Source: an uncultured Faecalibacterium sp.
GTDB taxonomy: Bacteria > Bacillota > Clostridia > Oscillospirales > Ruminococcaceae
Assembly: GCA_900551435.1 (NCBI GenBank)
Contig: URVW01000051.1
Span: forward strand, 1 to 17,174
DNA: 17,174 nt
Direction of reading: 5' to 3'
Both the position numbers and the translations under genes were made by a program. Positions 1 to 7,605 of the stretch are shown piece by piece. Below the pieces are notes generated by a model. That model saw only the letters and a program-made list of their open reading frames with translations, had not been told where the DNA came from and made no database searches. Each line of letters opens with the position of its first letter. Position 1 is the first letter of the stretch.

Positions 1-72
1 GAAGCGTTAGGGCGGAATCCTAGGTTCCGGGCTGTTCGCGGAGAAAGCTCCCGGAGATGCGGCCGATGCAGA

Positions 73-921
73 CTATCTCTTCCGTTTTGCCGCCAATTCT
101 TCGATCCGGGCGATCTGATCATCCGGGGTCGTGCAAGTGCCCACCGGATGGGGATGTTTGTGGTTCGAGCCGTGAAAATCCGTGCCGCCGGTGTGGATCA
201 GCCCGTACTGCTTACACAGCGCGATGCACTCCGCGCGGTCCTCGGGGCTGTTGCGCGGATGGTCCACTTCGATGCCATCCACCATTTCCTCTTTGACCAG
301 CTCCCGCAGAAGCGGCATACTTTTGTAGACCGTCGGGTGCGCAAACACGATCACAGCCCCCGCCGCCTTTGCCGTCGCTAAAACTTCCTGCACCGGTGGG
401 TATTCAGGCGAATGCAGCACGATGCCGCGCGGTTCCCAGCCAAACAGACGATGGTACTCCTCCCCATAGATGCCCTCGGCAAGCCCCAGCTCACACAATG
501 CCTGCATGATGCCGCTCTTGAACAGCACACCGCTGTCCTTCGCGTATTCCAGCGCCTGTTCCGTCTTGAACTGCGGATAAATTTGCTCGATCTCCCGTGC
601 ACTTTGCAGACAGCACTCGTTCCGGCGCTGGCGCATGACATCACAATGGCGGATCAGCTCCGGGCTTTCGGGGTCCGGCCAGAATGCCAACAGATGGACG
701 CGGTGGTGACGCTCATAGTCGTAACCGGTCAGCTCGGTAGCCGGGATGAGCCGGACACCATCCTGCGCGGGGTGGTCGTAGCAGTAGCGGACGCTGAGCA
801 ACGTGTCGTGGTCCGAAATTGCCATGGTGTCCAGCCCGACCCGCGCCGCCATCAACGGCAGACGGTGGATGGGCACAGAGCCGTCGGAACAAGTGGAATG
901 ATTGTGAAGATCACCGGGCAT
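73..921 (-). CDS. PHP-domain metal-dependent phosphoesterase (YciV/RNase AM-like)
   Basis: Predicted metal-dependent phosphoesterase of 282 aa. The complete set of PHP metal ligands is visible: DLHNHS (H6, H8) with D13, ISDHDT (D37, H38), ATEL (E63), H77, FAHP (H195) and TDFH (D248, H250). Length and motif order match the YciV/TrpH group, whose E. coli member acts on 5'-phosphorylated nucleotides and RNA ends; the exact substrate here is an inference. The start is the ATG at 921, because GGGAGG lies 8 nt upstream. An in-frame ATG at 954 would add 11 unrelated residues and falls inside a terminator stem. It follows the hydratase gene on the same strand, but an intrinsic terminator lies between them, so cotranscription would need read-through. 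No separate promoter is evident. The 72 bases beyond its stop hold no feature I can support. Confidence 0.88.
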   Translation of the reverse strand: MPGDLHNHSTCSDGSVPIHRLPLMAARVGLDTMAISDHDTLLSVRYCYDHPAQDGVRLIPATELTGYDYERHHRVHLLAFWPDPESPELIRHCDVMRQRRNECCLQSAREIEQIYPQFKTEQALEYAKDSGVLFKSGIMQALCELGLAEGIYGEEYHRLFGWEPRGIVLHSPEYPPVQEVLATAKAAGAVIVFAHPTVYKSMPLLRELVKEEMVDGIEVDHPRNSPEDRAECIALCKQYGLIHTGGTDFHGSNHKHPHPVGTCTTPDDQIARIEELAAKRKR

Positions 922-945
922 TGCATTTCCTCCCAAAGAAAGCCC

Positions 946-979
946 AAAAAGCACCCGTCCCAGAAAGACGAGCGCTTTT
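946..979 (-). terminator. Intrinsic terminator after the hydratase gene
   Basis: On the minus strand a 9-bp stem (arms at 967-975 and 951-959, two G-U pairs) with a 7-nt loop is followed by five T residues. Flanking A and T runs can lengthen the stem. It lies 21 nt past the hydratase stop and ends only about 25 nt before the PHP start codon. It may therefore also act as an attenuator for the PHP gene. Confidence 0.65.
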
Positions 980-999
980 CGGCTTGTTATCGTTTGATT

Positions 1000-3276
1000 T
1001 TAGTGCTTATAGAAATTGATGAGACAGCCATCCGCCAAGATCTGGCGTTCGTCCGAAGTCAGCGGGGCCATGTACAGGGTGAAGGACTTGACGGAATCTC
1101 CCAGCACATAGGCCGGGATGTTCTGCAGGTCACCCTTGAGGACTTCGCGGATGTTGGGGATCAGAATGTAGTCCCCCAGCCCAAAGGGCGTTGCACCGGC
1201 CAGCTGGAACGGCAGCATGCCCCAGTTGATGAGGTTGGAACGATACCGCTTGGTCGCGTATTCCTCCGCAATGTTGGCTCCTGCGCCCAGAACACGCTGG
1301 CAGGACGCCGCCTGTTCACGGGCAGAACCGTCACCGGGCTTGACCGCAAAGATGGTAGACGACAGCTGCAGGTCGTTCCACGTCAGGGTCTCACAGCCGG
1401 GAACCGCATGGACCTTTTCCAGCAGGGCAGCGTCGCCGTTTCCGGTACGACGGGCAGCTTCCTCGGCCTGAACCGCCTTGGCACGGCCCACATAGGCCGG
1501 GTCCTTGCGGCTGAGGGTGAACTCGGCCAGACCCAAGGGGTTGGAGCGGTAAGAGCTGGTCTCTCCAGAGGGGATCAACTCGTCGGTGGTGGTCACCGGG
1601 TCGGTGATGTAGGACGCCACCTTGAGCAGCAGATTCTCACCCAGCGGTGCGATCTCGGGCCAATCCTTGATGTTGGGGCCGAACTTGAGCAGGGCGTCAT
1701 AATCGCCATGGCCAAAGCCCTGATACACACGGGTATCGTAGCTGGAAGAATCGTAGTGGTACTCGGGCACAGTGGGGTCGTAATCGATATCCGTTGCGGG
1801 GGTCAGGATGCCGCCGTTGGCCGTAGTAGCCGCGATGCTGCGGGCATCCATGAGTGCCACGCCCGAAAGCTGGCCATTGCCGGGTTTGGAACCTTCGCGG
1901 CTGGGGAAGTTGCGAGTCGTGTGGCGGATGGAGAGTGCGCCGTTGGCGGGCACATCACCTGCACCGAAGCAGGGGCCGCAGAATGCGGTCCGGATGGTCG
2001 CGCCGCTGGCCATCAGGTCGGTCAGAACGCCGGTGCGGGCCAGTTCCATCATGATGGGCTGGCTTCCGGGATAGACGCTGAGGGCGTAGTCGCCGCAGCC
2101 GCCGGTGTGGCCCTTCAGGATGGTCGCCGCCTCATAAATGCTGTCGAACAGGCCGCCCGCACAGCCCGCAATGACGCCCTGATCGACCCGCAGTCTGCCA
2201 TTTTCGATCTTGCTGCACAGGTCCAGCTTGACATCCTTGCGACCCACGAGCTTCTGGACGTTTTCCTCGCACTCATGCAGGATGTCCTTGAGGTTGGCGT
2301 TCAACTCCTCGATGGTGAACGCATTGGACGGATGCATGGGCAGCGCGATCATCGGGCGGATCTTGGACAGGTCCACATGGACCACGCCGTCATAATAGGC
2401 CAGCTCTGCGGGCTTGAGGGGCTTGTAATCCTCCGCACGGCCATGGACCGCGAGGAATCTCTGCGTCGTCTCGTCGGTCTCCCAGATGGAGGAAAGGCAG
2501 GTCGTCTCGGTGGTCATGGCGTCGATGGCGTTGCGGGTGTCCTGCCGCAGAGATGCGATGCCGGGGCCGACGAACTCCATGACCTTGTTCTTAACATAGC
2601 CGCTCTTAAACAGCTCGCCCACCAGCGCAATGGCGACATCATGCGGGCCGCAGCCAGCAGGAAGCGCACCGGTCAGCTCGATGGCAACCACCCCGGGACG
2701 GGCAACATCGTAAGTGCGGCCCAGAAGCTGCTTTGCCAGCTCGCCGCCGCCCTCGCCGATGGCCATCGTGCCCAGCGCACCATAGCGGGTGTGGGAATCC
2801 GAACCGAGGATCATCTTGCCGCAGCCCGCGAACCGCTCGCGCATGTACTGGTGGATGACCGCAAGGTGCGGCGGGACGAAAATGCCGCCGTACTTCTGAG
2901 CTGCGGACAGGCCAAAGCGGTGGTCATCCTCATTGATAGTGCCGCCCACGGCGCACAGGCTGTTGTGGCAGTTGGTGAGCACATACGGGATGGGGAACTT
3001 TTCCAGACCCGATGCACGGGCCGTCTGGATGATGCCCACAAAGGTGATATCGTGGCTTGCCATGGCGTCGAACTTGATCTTCAGGTTCACGTCGTCGCCG
3101 CTGGTATTGTGCGCCGTCAGGATGCCGTAGGCCATCGTGCCCTTGTAAGCGTCCGCTGCCGCAGCGGCATCAAAGCCCTGGGCGGCCAGCGCCGCCGGGG
3201 CCTGTGCATCTGCGCTAATCCACTGACCGCGCACATAGTATGCGCCATTCGTGCTGCATTTGATCGATTCCAACAT
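1000..3276 (-). CDS. Aconitase-family hydratase, YbhJ-like
   Basis: A 758-aa protein of the aconitase superfamily, predicted to be a [4Fe-4S]-dependent hydro-lyase in the cytoplasm. All three cluster cysteines are identifiable: C372 in AGCAGG, and C433/C436 in CGPC. GSDSHTRYG at 158-166 matches the conserved DSHT active-site segment. The C-terminal swivel-like domain (from about 625) carries the ANIAEEYATKRYRS segment (667-680) where true aconitases have the substrate-binding GSSRE loop. That and the length (about 755 aa) fit E. coli YbhJ/AcnC-type putative hydratases better than AcnA, AcnB or LeuCD. Which acid it acts on cannot be read from the sequence. The start is the ATG at 3276 with AAGGA a few nt upstream; extending to 3474 would pass through the promoter. 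It appears monocistronic, with its own promoter and terminator. Confidence 0.88.
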   Translation of the reverse strand: MLESIKCSTNGAYYVRGQWISADAQAPAALAAQGFDAAAAADAYKGTMAYGILTAHNTSGDDVNLKIKFDAMASHDITFVGIIQTARASGLEKFPIPYVLTNCHNSLCAVGGTINEDDHRFGLSAAQKYGGIFVPPHLAVIHQYMRERFAGCGKMILGSDSHTRYGALGTMAIGEGGGELAKQLLGRTYDVARPGVVAIELTGALPAGCGPHDVAIALVGELFKSGYVKNKVMEFVGPGIASLRQDTRNAIDAMTTETTCLSSIWETDETTQRFLAVHGRAEDYKPLKPAELAYYDGVVHVDLSKIRPMIALPMHPSNAFTIEELNANLKDILHECEENVQKLVGRKDVKLDLCSKIENGRLRVDQGVIAGCAGGLFDSIYEAATILKGHTGGCGDYALSVYPGSQPIMMELARTGVLTDLMASGATIRTAFCGPCFGAGDVPANGALSIRHTTRNFPSREGSKPGNGQLSGVALMDARSIAATTANGGILTPATDIDYDPTVPEYHYDSSSYDTRVYQGFGHGDYDALLKFGPNIKDWPEIAPLGENLLLKVASYITDPVTTTDELIPSGETSSYRSNPLGLAEFTLSRKDPAYVGRAKAVQAEEAARRTGNGDAALLEKVHAVPGCETLTWNDLQLSSTIFAVKPGDGSAREQAASCQRVLGAGANIAEEYATKRYRSNLINWGMLPFQLAGATPFGLGDYILIPNIREVLKGDLQNIPAYVLGDSVKSFTLYMAPLTSDERQILADGCLINFYKH

Positions 3277-3302
3277 TTTCCTTCGCCTCTCTCTACAAAT
3301 TT

Positions 3303-3323
3303 GCCCGCCTTTCCCCTGCGGGC
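3303..3323 (-). promoter_or_regulatory. Stem-loop in the hydratase 5' leader
   Basis: A 6-bp GC stem (GCCCGC/GCGGGC) with a 9-nt loop lies about 27 nt upstream of the hydratase start, inside a GC-rich leader of roughly 90 nt. No T run follows it, so it is not a terminator. It may affect message stability or translation; I recognise no riboswitch class. Confidence 0.35.
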
Positions 3324-3375
3324 CGCACCGGGTCCGGAGCCTTACACCGTCGCTCCGCGTTCCCTGATAGGTTTT

Positions 3376-3384
3376 AGTATAGCA
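3376..3384 (-). promoter_or_regulatory. Extended -10 promoter of the hydratase gene
   Basis: On the minus strand the sequence reads TGC-TATACT, an extended -10 element with no good -35. It lies about 100 bp before the hydratase start. The same string occurs ahead of the PBP gene and ahead of the yloU leader. Confidence 0.6.
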
Positions 3385-3500
3385 CGAAAAAAAGGAAAGG
3401 AAAAGCACTTTTTCAGACGAAATCACAAAAGCAGACAGCAAAAAAATCAGCTCTCCACTTTCAAAGATTAACAAAATTCATCTTTCTCCCCGTTTGGGCC

Positions 3501-3532
3501 AAAACAAAAAGGCTCTCCCGGAAGCGGGAGAG
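3501..3532 (-). terminator. Terminator of the ACT-hom-thrB-lysC operon
   Basis: A perfect 8-bp stem (CTCTCCCG/CGGGAGAG, arms 3525-3532 and 3513-3520) with a 4-nt loop is followed on the minus strand by TTTTTGTTTT. It lies 18 nt past the lysC stop and separates the operon from the hydratase promoter. Confidence 0.9.
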
Positions 3533-3550
3533 TCTGATAGAAGCGAATCC

Positions 3551-4747
3551 TTAGTCGAACAGCATCTCGTGGATGGCGCTGACAGCCTTGTCAGCATCGT
3601 CACGGTCGATGATGCAGGAGATCTTGATCTCGCTGGTGGAGATCATCTTGATATTGATGTTGTTGTTGGACAGAGCCTCGAACATCTTGGAAGCCACGCC
3701 GCTGTGGCTCTGCATGCCAGCGCCCACGATGGAGACCTTAGCGCAGGTGGTGTCCACACTGACATCGGTGAAGTGTGCGCTGTCCTTCAGGGCACGCAGA
3801 GCGGTATCGGCCTCGCCCTCTGCACAGGTGAAGGAGATATCCTTCTTACCGTCGCGGCCGGTGGACTGCAGGATGATATCCACGTTGACGTTCTTCTGGG
3901 CCAGCAGACCGAAGATCTTGAAGCTCGTGCCCGGTTCATCGGGAACATTCAGAATCGTAATAACAGCAACGTCGGTGTCCTTTGCGACGCCCTTGATCAG
4001 CATACCTTCCATTTTTGCAACCTCCTTGACGACCGTACCCGGAACAGGGTTCAGGCTGGAGAGCACCTCCAGCTCCACGTTATACTTTTTAGCCAGCTCC
4101 ACGCTGCGGTTGTTGAGCACCTGTGCGCCGAGGGATGCCAGTTCCAGCATCTCGTCGAAGGTAATCTCTTCCAGCTTGCGGGTGTTGCGCACCTTGCGCG
4201 GGTCTGCGGTGTAGACGCCCTCCACATCCGTGAAGATCTGGCAGCGGTCTGCGTGCAGAGCAGCGGCGATGGCAACGGCGCTGGTATCAGAACCGCCGCG
4301 GCCCAGCGTGGTGATGTCATCCAGCTTGTTCAGGCCCTGGAAGCCGGCCACGACGACGACACGGTTGCGCTCCAGCTCCGAGGAGATGCGCTCCGTTTCC
4401 AGACGGGTGATGCGGGCCTTGGTATAGGCACGGTCGGTGCGGAAGCCCGCCTGCCAGCCGGTCAGGCTGATGGCGTGGCAGCCCAGCTCGTTCAAAGCCA
4501 TGGCCAGCAGCGAGATGCTGATCTGCTCGCCGGTGGCCAGCAGCATATCCATCTCACGGGCCGAGGGGTTGTGGGTGATCTCCCCTGCCTTTGCGATCAG
4601 GTCATCGGTGGTGTCGCCTTGGGCAGACACCACGACCACCACGTCATTGCCTGCGTTATGGGTATTGGCCACGATGCGGGCCACGTTGAAAATACGGTCA
4701 CGGTCCTTCACGGAAGAACCGCCGAACTTCTGTACGATCAACGCCAT
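3551..4747 (-). CDS. lysC: Aspartate kinase
   Basis: Catalyses ATP-dependent phosphorylation of aspartate, the first step toward lysine, threonine and methionine. The 398-aa protein has the amino-acid-kinase domain at about 1-240, with KFGGSSV (7-13), GRGGSDTSA (149-157) and TDVEGVYTADPR (173-184). Two ACT domains follow, at about 259-320 and 335-398, as expected for a feedback-regulated monofunctional enzyme; which amino acids bind is not visible. The ATG at 4747 is supported by GAGGAG upstream. It is the last gene of the operon, 56 nt after thrB, and a strong terminator follows. Length and motifs are normal, with no sign of truncation. Confidence 0.97.
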   Translation of the reverse strand: MALIVQKFGGSSVKDRDRIFNVARIVANTHNAGNDVVVVVSAQGDTTDDLIAKAGEITHNPSAREMDMLLATGEQISISLLAMALNELGCHAISLTGWQAGFRTDRAYTKARITRLETERISSELERNRVVVVAGFQGLNKLDDITTLGRGGSDTSAVAIAAALHADRCQIFTDVEGVYTADPRKVRNTRKLEEITFDEMLELASLGAQVLNNRSVELAKKYNVELEVLSSLNPVPGTVVKEVAKMEGMLIKGVAKDTDVAVITILNVPDEPGTSFKIFGLLAQKNVNVDIILQSTGRDGKKDISFTCAEGEADTALRALKDSAHFTDVSVDTTCAKVSIVGAGMQSHSGVASKMFEALSNNNINIKMISTSEIKISCIIDRDDADKAVSAIHEMLFD

Positions 4748-4771
4748 AGTTTGTCACTCTCCTCTTTTTCT

Positions 4772-4791
4772 GCCCTGTGTGTTCGCAGGGC
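4772..4791 (-). promoter_or_regulatory. Intercistronic hairpin between thrB and lysC
   Basis: A 6-bp stem (GCCCTG/CAGGGC) with an 8-nt loop lies in the 56-nt thrB-lysC gap. It is followed on the minus strand by A-rich sequence rather than T residues, so it should not terminate. It could be a processing or stability element that tunes lysC relative to the upstream genes. Confidence 0.35.
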
Positions 4792-4803
4792 GTACACCTA
4801 ATA

Positions 4804-5709
4804 TCATTCCACGGTTGCGCCGGTGTTGTCTGCATCCAAGCGCAGCAGCGTAAATGCTTCACATCCGTCCAGCCCTTCCAGCTGTTCCAGCCCCTGTTCG
4901 AGTCCGGCATAGAAGCGGTCAGCATCGGCGCGCTCGGCCACCGCCATTACGGTGGAGCCAGCACCCGAAACGTAGACCGCCTTGGCCCCGCACTGTTTTG
5001 CCAGCGCGAAAGCCTCCTTGGAACCGGGCATCAGCGGCATCCGGTAGGGCTGATGCAGTTTGTCTTCCGTCGCAATGGCCAGCAGCTCGTGGCGGCCTTC
5101 GCAGAAGGCGGCGGGCACGAGTGCCGCACGGGACAGATTGTAAACGGCATCCTTGTGGGAAACTTCCTTCGGCAGGGCGGCACGCGCCGCCTCGGTCAGG
5201 AGTTTATAGTCCGGCACGATGGCCGCAAAGCAAAGGCTCTGGTCCACATCCCGCTTGACGGAATAGACCACACCGTCCTCATAGACGCTGCTGGTCAAGC
5301 CGCCCAGCAGAGCCGGAGCCACGTTGTCCGGGTGACCCTCGATGCTGGTGGCCAGCGTGAGCAGCTCCTGCGTATCGAGGATATCGCCCAGCATCCGGTT
5401 CGCGCCCAGCAGACCGGCAATGATGCACGCCGAGGACGAACCCAGACCGCGCGCCATCGGGATGGGGTTGGTCTGCACGATCTTGAGGGGCGGGATCTTT
5501 TTGCCGACCTTGTCGAACAGGCCCTTGGCCGAGCGGTAGACCAGATTGGACTCGTTGCGGGGGATGCGGGTCCCATCCGCTGCCGAGATGTCCAGCTTAT
5601 CGCTCTCCTCAAAGGTGACGGTGTTGTACAGCGTCACCGCAAGGCCCAGCGCATCGAAGCCGGAGCCAACGTTGGCGCTGGTGGCCGGAACAGAGACTTT
5701 GATCTTCAT
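4804..5709 (-). CDS. thrB: Homoserine kinase (GHMP family)
   Basis: Phosphorylates L-homoserine to O-phosphohomoserine, the substrate of threonine synthase. The 301-aa protein shows the three GHMP motifs: PATSANVGSGFD (8-19), the ATP-binding IPMARGLGSSSA (83-94) and SGAGSTVM (248-255). EGHPDNVAPALLGG (124-137) is also present. The length is typical. AAGGAG lies 8 nt before the ATG at 5709, in the 18-nt gap after hom, consistent with tight cotranscription. Threonine synthase (thrC), the last step, is not in this window. Confidence 0.97.
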   Translation of the reverse strand: MKIKVSVPATSANVGSGFDALGLAVTLYNTVTFEESDKLDISAADGTRIPRNESNLVYRSAKGLFDKVGKKIPPLKIVQTNPIPMARGLGSSSACIIAGLLGANRMLGDILDTQELLTLATSIEGHPDNVAPALLGGLTSSVYEDGVVYSVKRDVDQSLCFAAIVPDYKLLTEAARAALPKEVSHKDAVYNLSRAALVPAAFCEGRHELLAIATEDKLHQPYRMPLMPGSKEAFALAKQCGAKAVYVSGAGSTVMAVAERADADRFYAGLEQGLEQLEGLDGCEAFTLLRLDADNTGATVE

Positions 5710-5727
5710 GGCTGACGCTCCTTTTCC

Positions 5728-6963
5728 TTATGCTTCCTCAGGCAGACGCTTGAGCACCAGCTTGACGCTGCCGCCCACGGCTTCCACCTTCCGGGCTGCT
5801 TCTGCCAGTGCCTTGTCGTCGGCGCGCTCGACGAAGTATGCACAGCCGTCATACCGCTCATCCACGACCTTGCCGTAGCCATAGATGGCTTCCACCACGG
5901 CCGGGGCAATGCCCGCTACACGCACATAATATGCGGCGGGCGCGGGGTCGGTGAGCATCCCTTCCACCGGCTTGGCGGGCTGCCAGAACAGGCTGTCGTG
6001 GACCTTGACGCCATTCTTGAGGGCATCCACCACGTCGGCCACCACGGCGCTGGCGGTGGGCAGTTTGCCCGCACCCTTGCCGTAGAACACGACATCGCCC
6101 AGCATGTCGCCCTTGACCAGAACGGCGTTGAACACGTCATCGACGCCGGCCAGCTGGTTGCTCTTGGGCACAAGGCAGGGTTCCACGCCGGCAGCCACGC
6201 TGCCGTCCTCGCCGCGCTTCATCCACGCGATGAGCTTGATGACACAGCCCAGCTTTTCTGCTGCGGCCACATCGGCCACCGAGATATCGCGGATGCCGCG
6301 GGTGGGGATGTTCTGGGGGTAGATCTGGTGTCCGCAGACTAAGGACGACAGAATGGCGATCTTGCGGCAGGCATCGCGGCCGTCCACGTCGTCACCGGGG
6401 TCCTTCGTCTCGGCATAGCCCAGCTCCTGCGCGATCTTCAGCGCATCATCGAAGCCCAGATTCTCGCGCACCATCTTGGTCAGCATGAAGTTGGTCGTGC
6501 CGTTGACGATGCCCTGCACCTCGGTGATGACATTGGCCGCAAGGCACTGGTGCATCGGGGTGATGATGGGTGTGCCGCCGCCGACCGAAGCTTCGAACAG
6601 GAACGCACAGTTGTGCTCCTTGGCCAGCGCCAGCAGCTCTGCGCCGTAGGTGGCGACCATCTCCTTGTTGGAGGTGCAGACGCTGCGGCCGCTCTCCAGA
6701 CAGGCCTTGACATACGGATAAGCGAACCGCGTACCGCCGATCGTCTCGACCACGACCTTGATCTCAGGGTCCTCGAGGATGACGTCAAAATTCTTGACGA
6801 AGAGATGTGCGGCTGGATGATTCGAGAAATCCTTGGGGTCGAGGATGTACTTCACCTCGACCGGCTCTCCGGCCCGGCGGGAAACGCCCGCTGCGTTGCG
6901 GCACAGCACCTCGTACACGCCGCCGCCCACCGTGCCAAAGCCTAAAATTGCAATTTTCGCCAT
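5728..6963 (-). CDS. hom: Homoserine dehydrogenase
   Basis: Reduces aspartate semialdehyde to homoserine with NAD(P)H. The 411-aa protein starts with the nucleotide-binding loop GFGTVGGG (8-15). It carries TSNKE (97-101), GIVNGTTNFML (151-161) and the family signature with DPGDDVDGRDACRK (188-201), which includes the catalytic lysine K201. After the catalytic core (to about 340) only about 67 residues remain. They begin AAYYVRVAG as ACT domains of this family do, but the usual DKPGVL-type ligand loop is replaced by IAPAVVEAIYG. The regulatory domain looks short and divergent. The ATG at 6963 has GAGG upstream and lies 37 nt after the ACT gene. Confidence 0.96.
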   Translation of the reverse strand: MAKIAILGFGTVGGGVYEVLCRNAAGVSRRAGEPVEVKYILDPKDFSNHPAAHLFVKNFDVILEDPEIKVVVETIGGTRFAYPYVKACLESGRSVCTSNKEMVATYGAELLALAKEHNCAFLFEASVGGGTPIITPMHQCLAANVITEVQGIVNGTTNFMLTKMVRENLGFDDALKIAQELGYAETKDPGDDVDGRDACRKIAILSSLVCGHQIYPQNIPTRGIRDISVADVAAAEKLGCVIKLIAWMKRGEDGSVAAGVEPCLVPKSNQLAGVDDVFNAVLVKGDMLGDVVFYGKGAGKLPTASAVVADVVDALKNGVKVHDSLFWQPAKPVEGMLTDPAPAAYYVRVAGIAPAVVEAIYGYGKVVDERYDGCAYFVERADDKALAEAARKVEAVGGSVKLVLKRLPEEA

Positions 6964-7000
6964 GGTAAACCCTCGTTCCTACACTAAAATTTCTTGCACC

Positions 7001-7432
7001 TTACAGATTGTATCCGCAATGCACCCCAACGACCATCCGCTGGCGGGAAAGCTTTTCCGTCAGTTCCTCGGGGGTCATCTGCATGGTATCGGTGCGGATG
7101 GTGACCGCCACCAGCGCCGCGCCATTTTCCGGCGTGGACTGGTTGATGGTCACGATGCTGGCTCCTGCGGCGCTGATGCCGGCCAACAGACTTTGCAGCG
7201 CGCCTGTCTCGTCCCGGAGCGTTGCCATGACCGTGATGACCTCGCGGCCGTTTTCCGAATCAAAAATGCAGTCCTTATACTTATAGAAGGCGCTGCGCGA
7301 CAGGTCCACGCTTCGGGTCGCAGCCGAAATACTGCGGGCCTCTCCACTGGCCAGAAGCTCCTTGGCCTTGACGACCTTGAGGAACACTTCGGGCAGGACC
7401 TGTGCGTCCACCAGATAAAAGCGGCGTTCCAA
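7001..7432 (-). CDS. PheB-like ACT-domain protein
   Basis: A 143-aa protein resembling the PheB/UPF0735 family. The N-terminal part has the family segment VDLSRSAFYKYKD (43-55), which looks like a helix-turn-helix-type region. An ACT domain follows from about 65 to the end. Its role is presumably regulatory, by binding an amino acid; it has no visible enzymatic motif. I chose the TTG at 7432 because GAGGTG lies 6 nt upstream and the family normally begins close to the FYLV segment. The in-frame ATG at 7495 lies inside the -35 box and cannot be transcribed from this promoter. It is the first gene of the operon, directly ahead of hom, so a role in sensing threonine-pathway products is a reasonable inference. 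Confidence 0.85.
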   Translation of the reverse strand: MERRFYLVDAQVLPEVFLKVVKAKELLASGEARSISAATRSVDLSRSAFYKYKDCIFDSENGREVITVMATLRDETGALQSLLAGISAAGASIVTINQSTPENGAALVAVTIRTDTMQMTPEELTEKLSRQRMVVGVHCGYNL

Positions 7433-7471
7433 CTTGTTCACCTCACAAACACAAGTGTTCTTGCAGAGAAT

Positions 7472-7500
7472 ATAATAACATCCGGCTCCCTGCATTGCAA
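7472..7500 (-). promoter_or_regulatory. Promoter of the threonine-pathway operon
   Basis: On the minus strand: TTGCAA (-35, 7495-7500), a 17-nt spacer, then TATTAT (-10, 7472-7477) preceded by TGT, so the -10 is extended too. The predicted start near 7465 gives a leader of about 32 nt before the TTG start codon. A 9-bp inverted repeat spans this promoter. Confidence 0.8.
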
Positions 7501-7512
7501 GAGGCCGGATGT
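7478..7512 (-). terminator. Hairpin downstream of the PBP gene, overlapping the operon promoter
   Basis: A perfect 9-bp inverted repeat, ACATCCGGC (7478-7486) and GCCGGATGT (7504-7512), has a 17-nt loop. Read on the minus strand the second arm is followed by TATTATATTC, an imperfect T-rich tail that is also the -10 box of the next operon. It is the only terminator candidate after the PBP gene. It could instead be, or also be, an operator. Confidence 0.5.
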
Positions 7513-7605
7513 ACTTTTGTCAGATTATCCAGTTTTGATGCGTGAAGTGACGTTCTGCGTTGCCGGAATGGCATCTGTCGAGCGGAAAAGTATGATTTTT
7601 CCTGC

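Noticed and set aside
1..72. Possible terminator or gene end at the left edge
   Set aside because: Only 5-6-bp imperfect pairings and no T run could be found; nothing supports a feature.
412..3471. A 1019-codon open frame on the plus strand opposite the hydratase and PHP genes
   Set aside because: It is antisense to two genes with complete catalytic motifs; GC-rich third positions keep the opposite frame open. It has no ribosome binding site and no recognisable domain.
3494..4801. A 435-codon plus-strand frame opposite lysC
   Set aside because: It is antisense to an unmistakable aspartate kinase, begins inside that operon's terminator and lacks a start signal.
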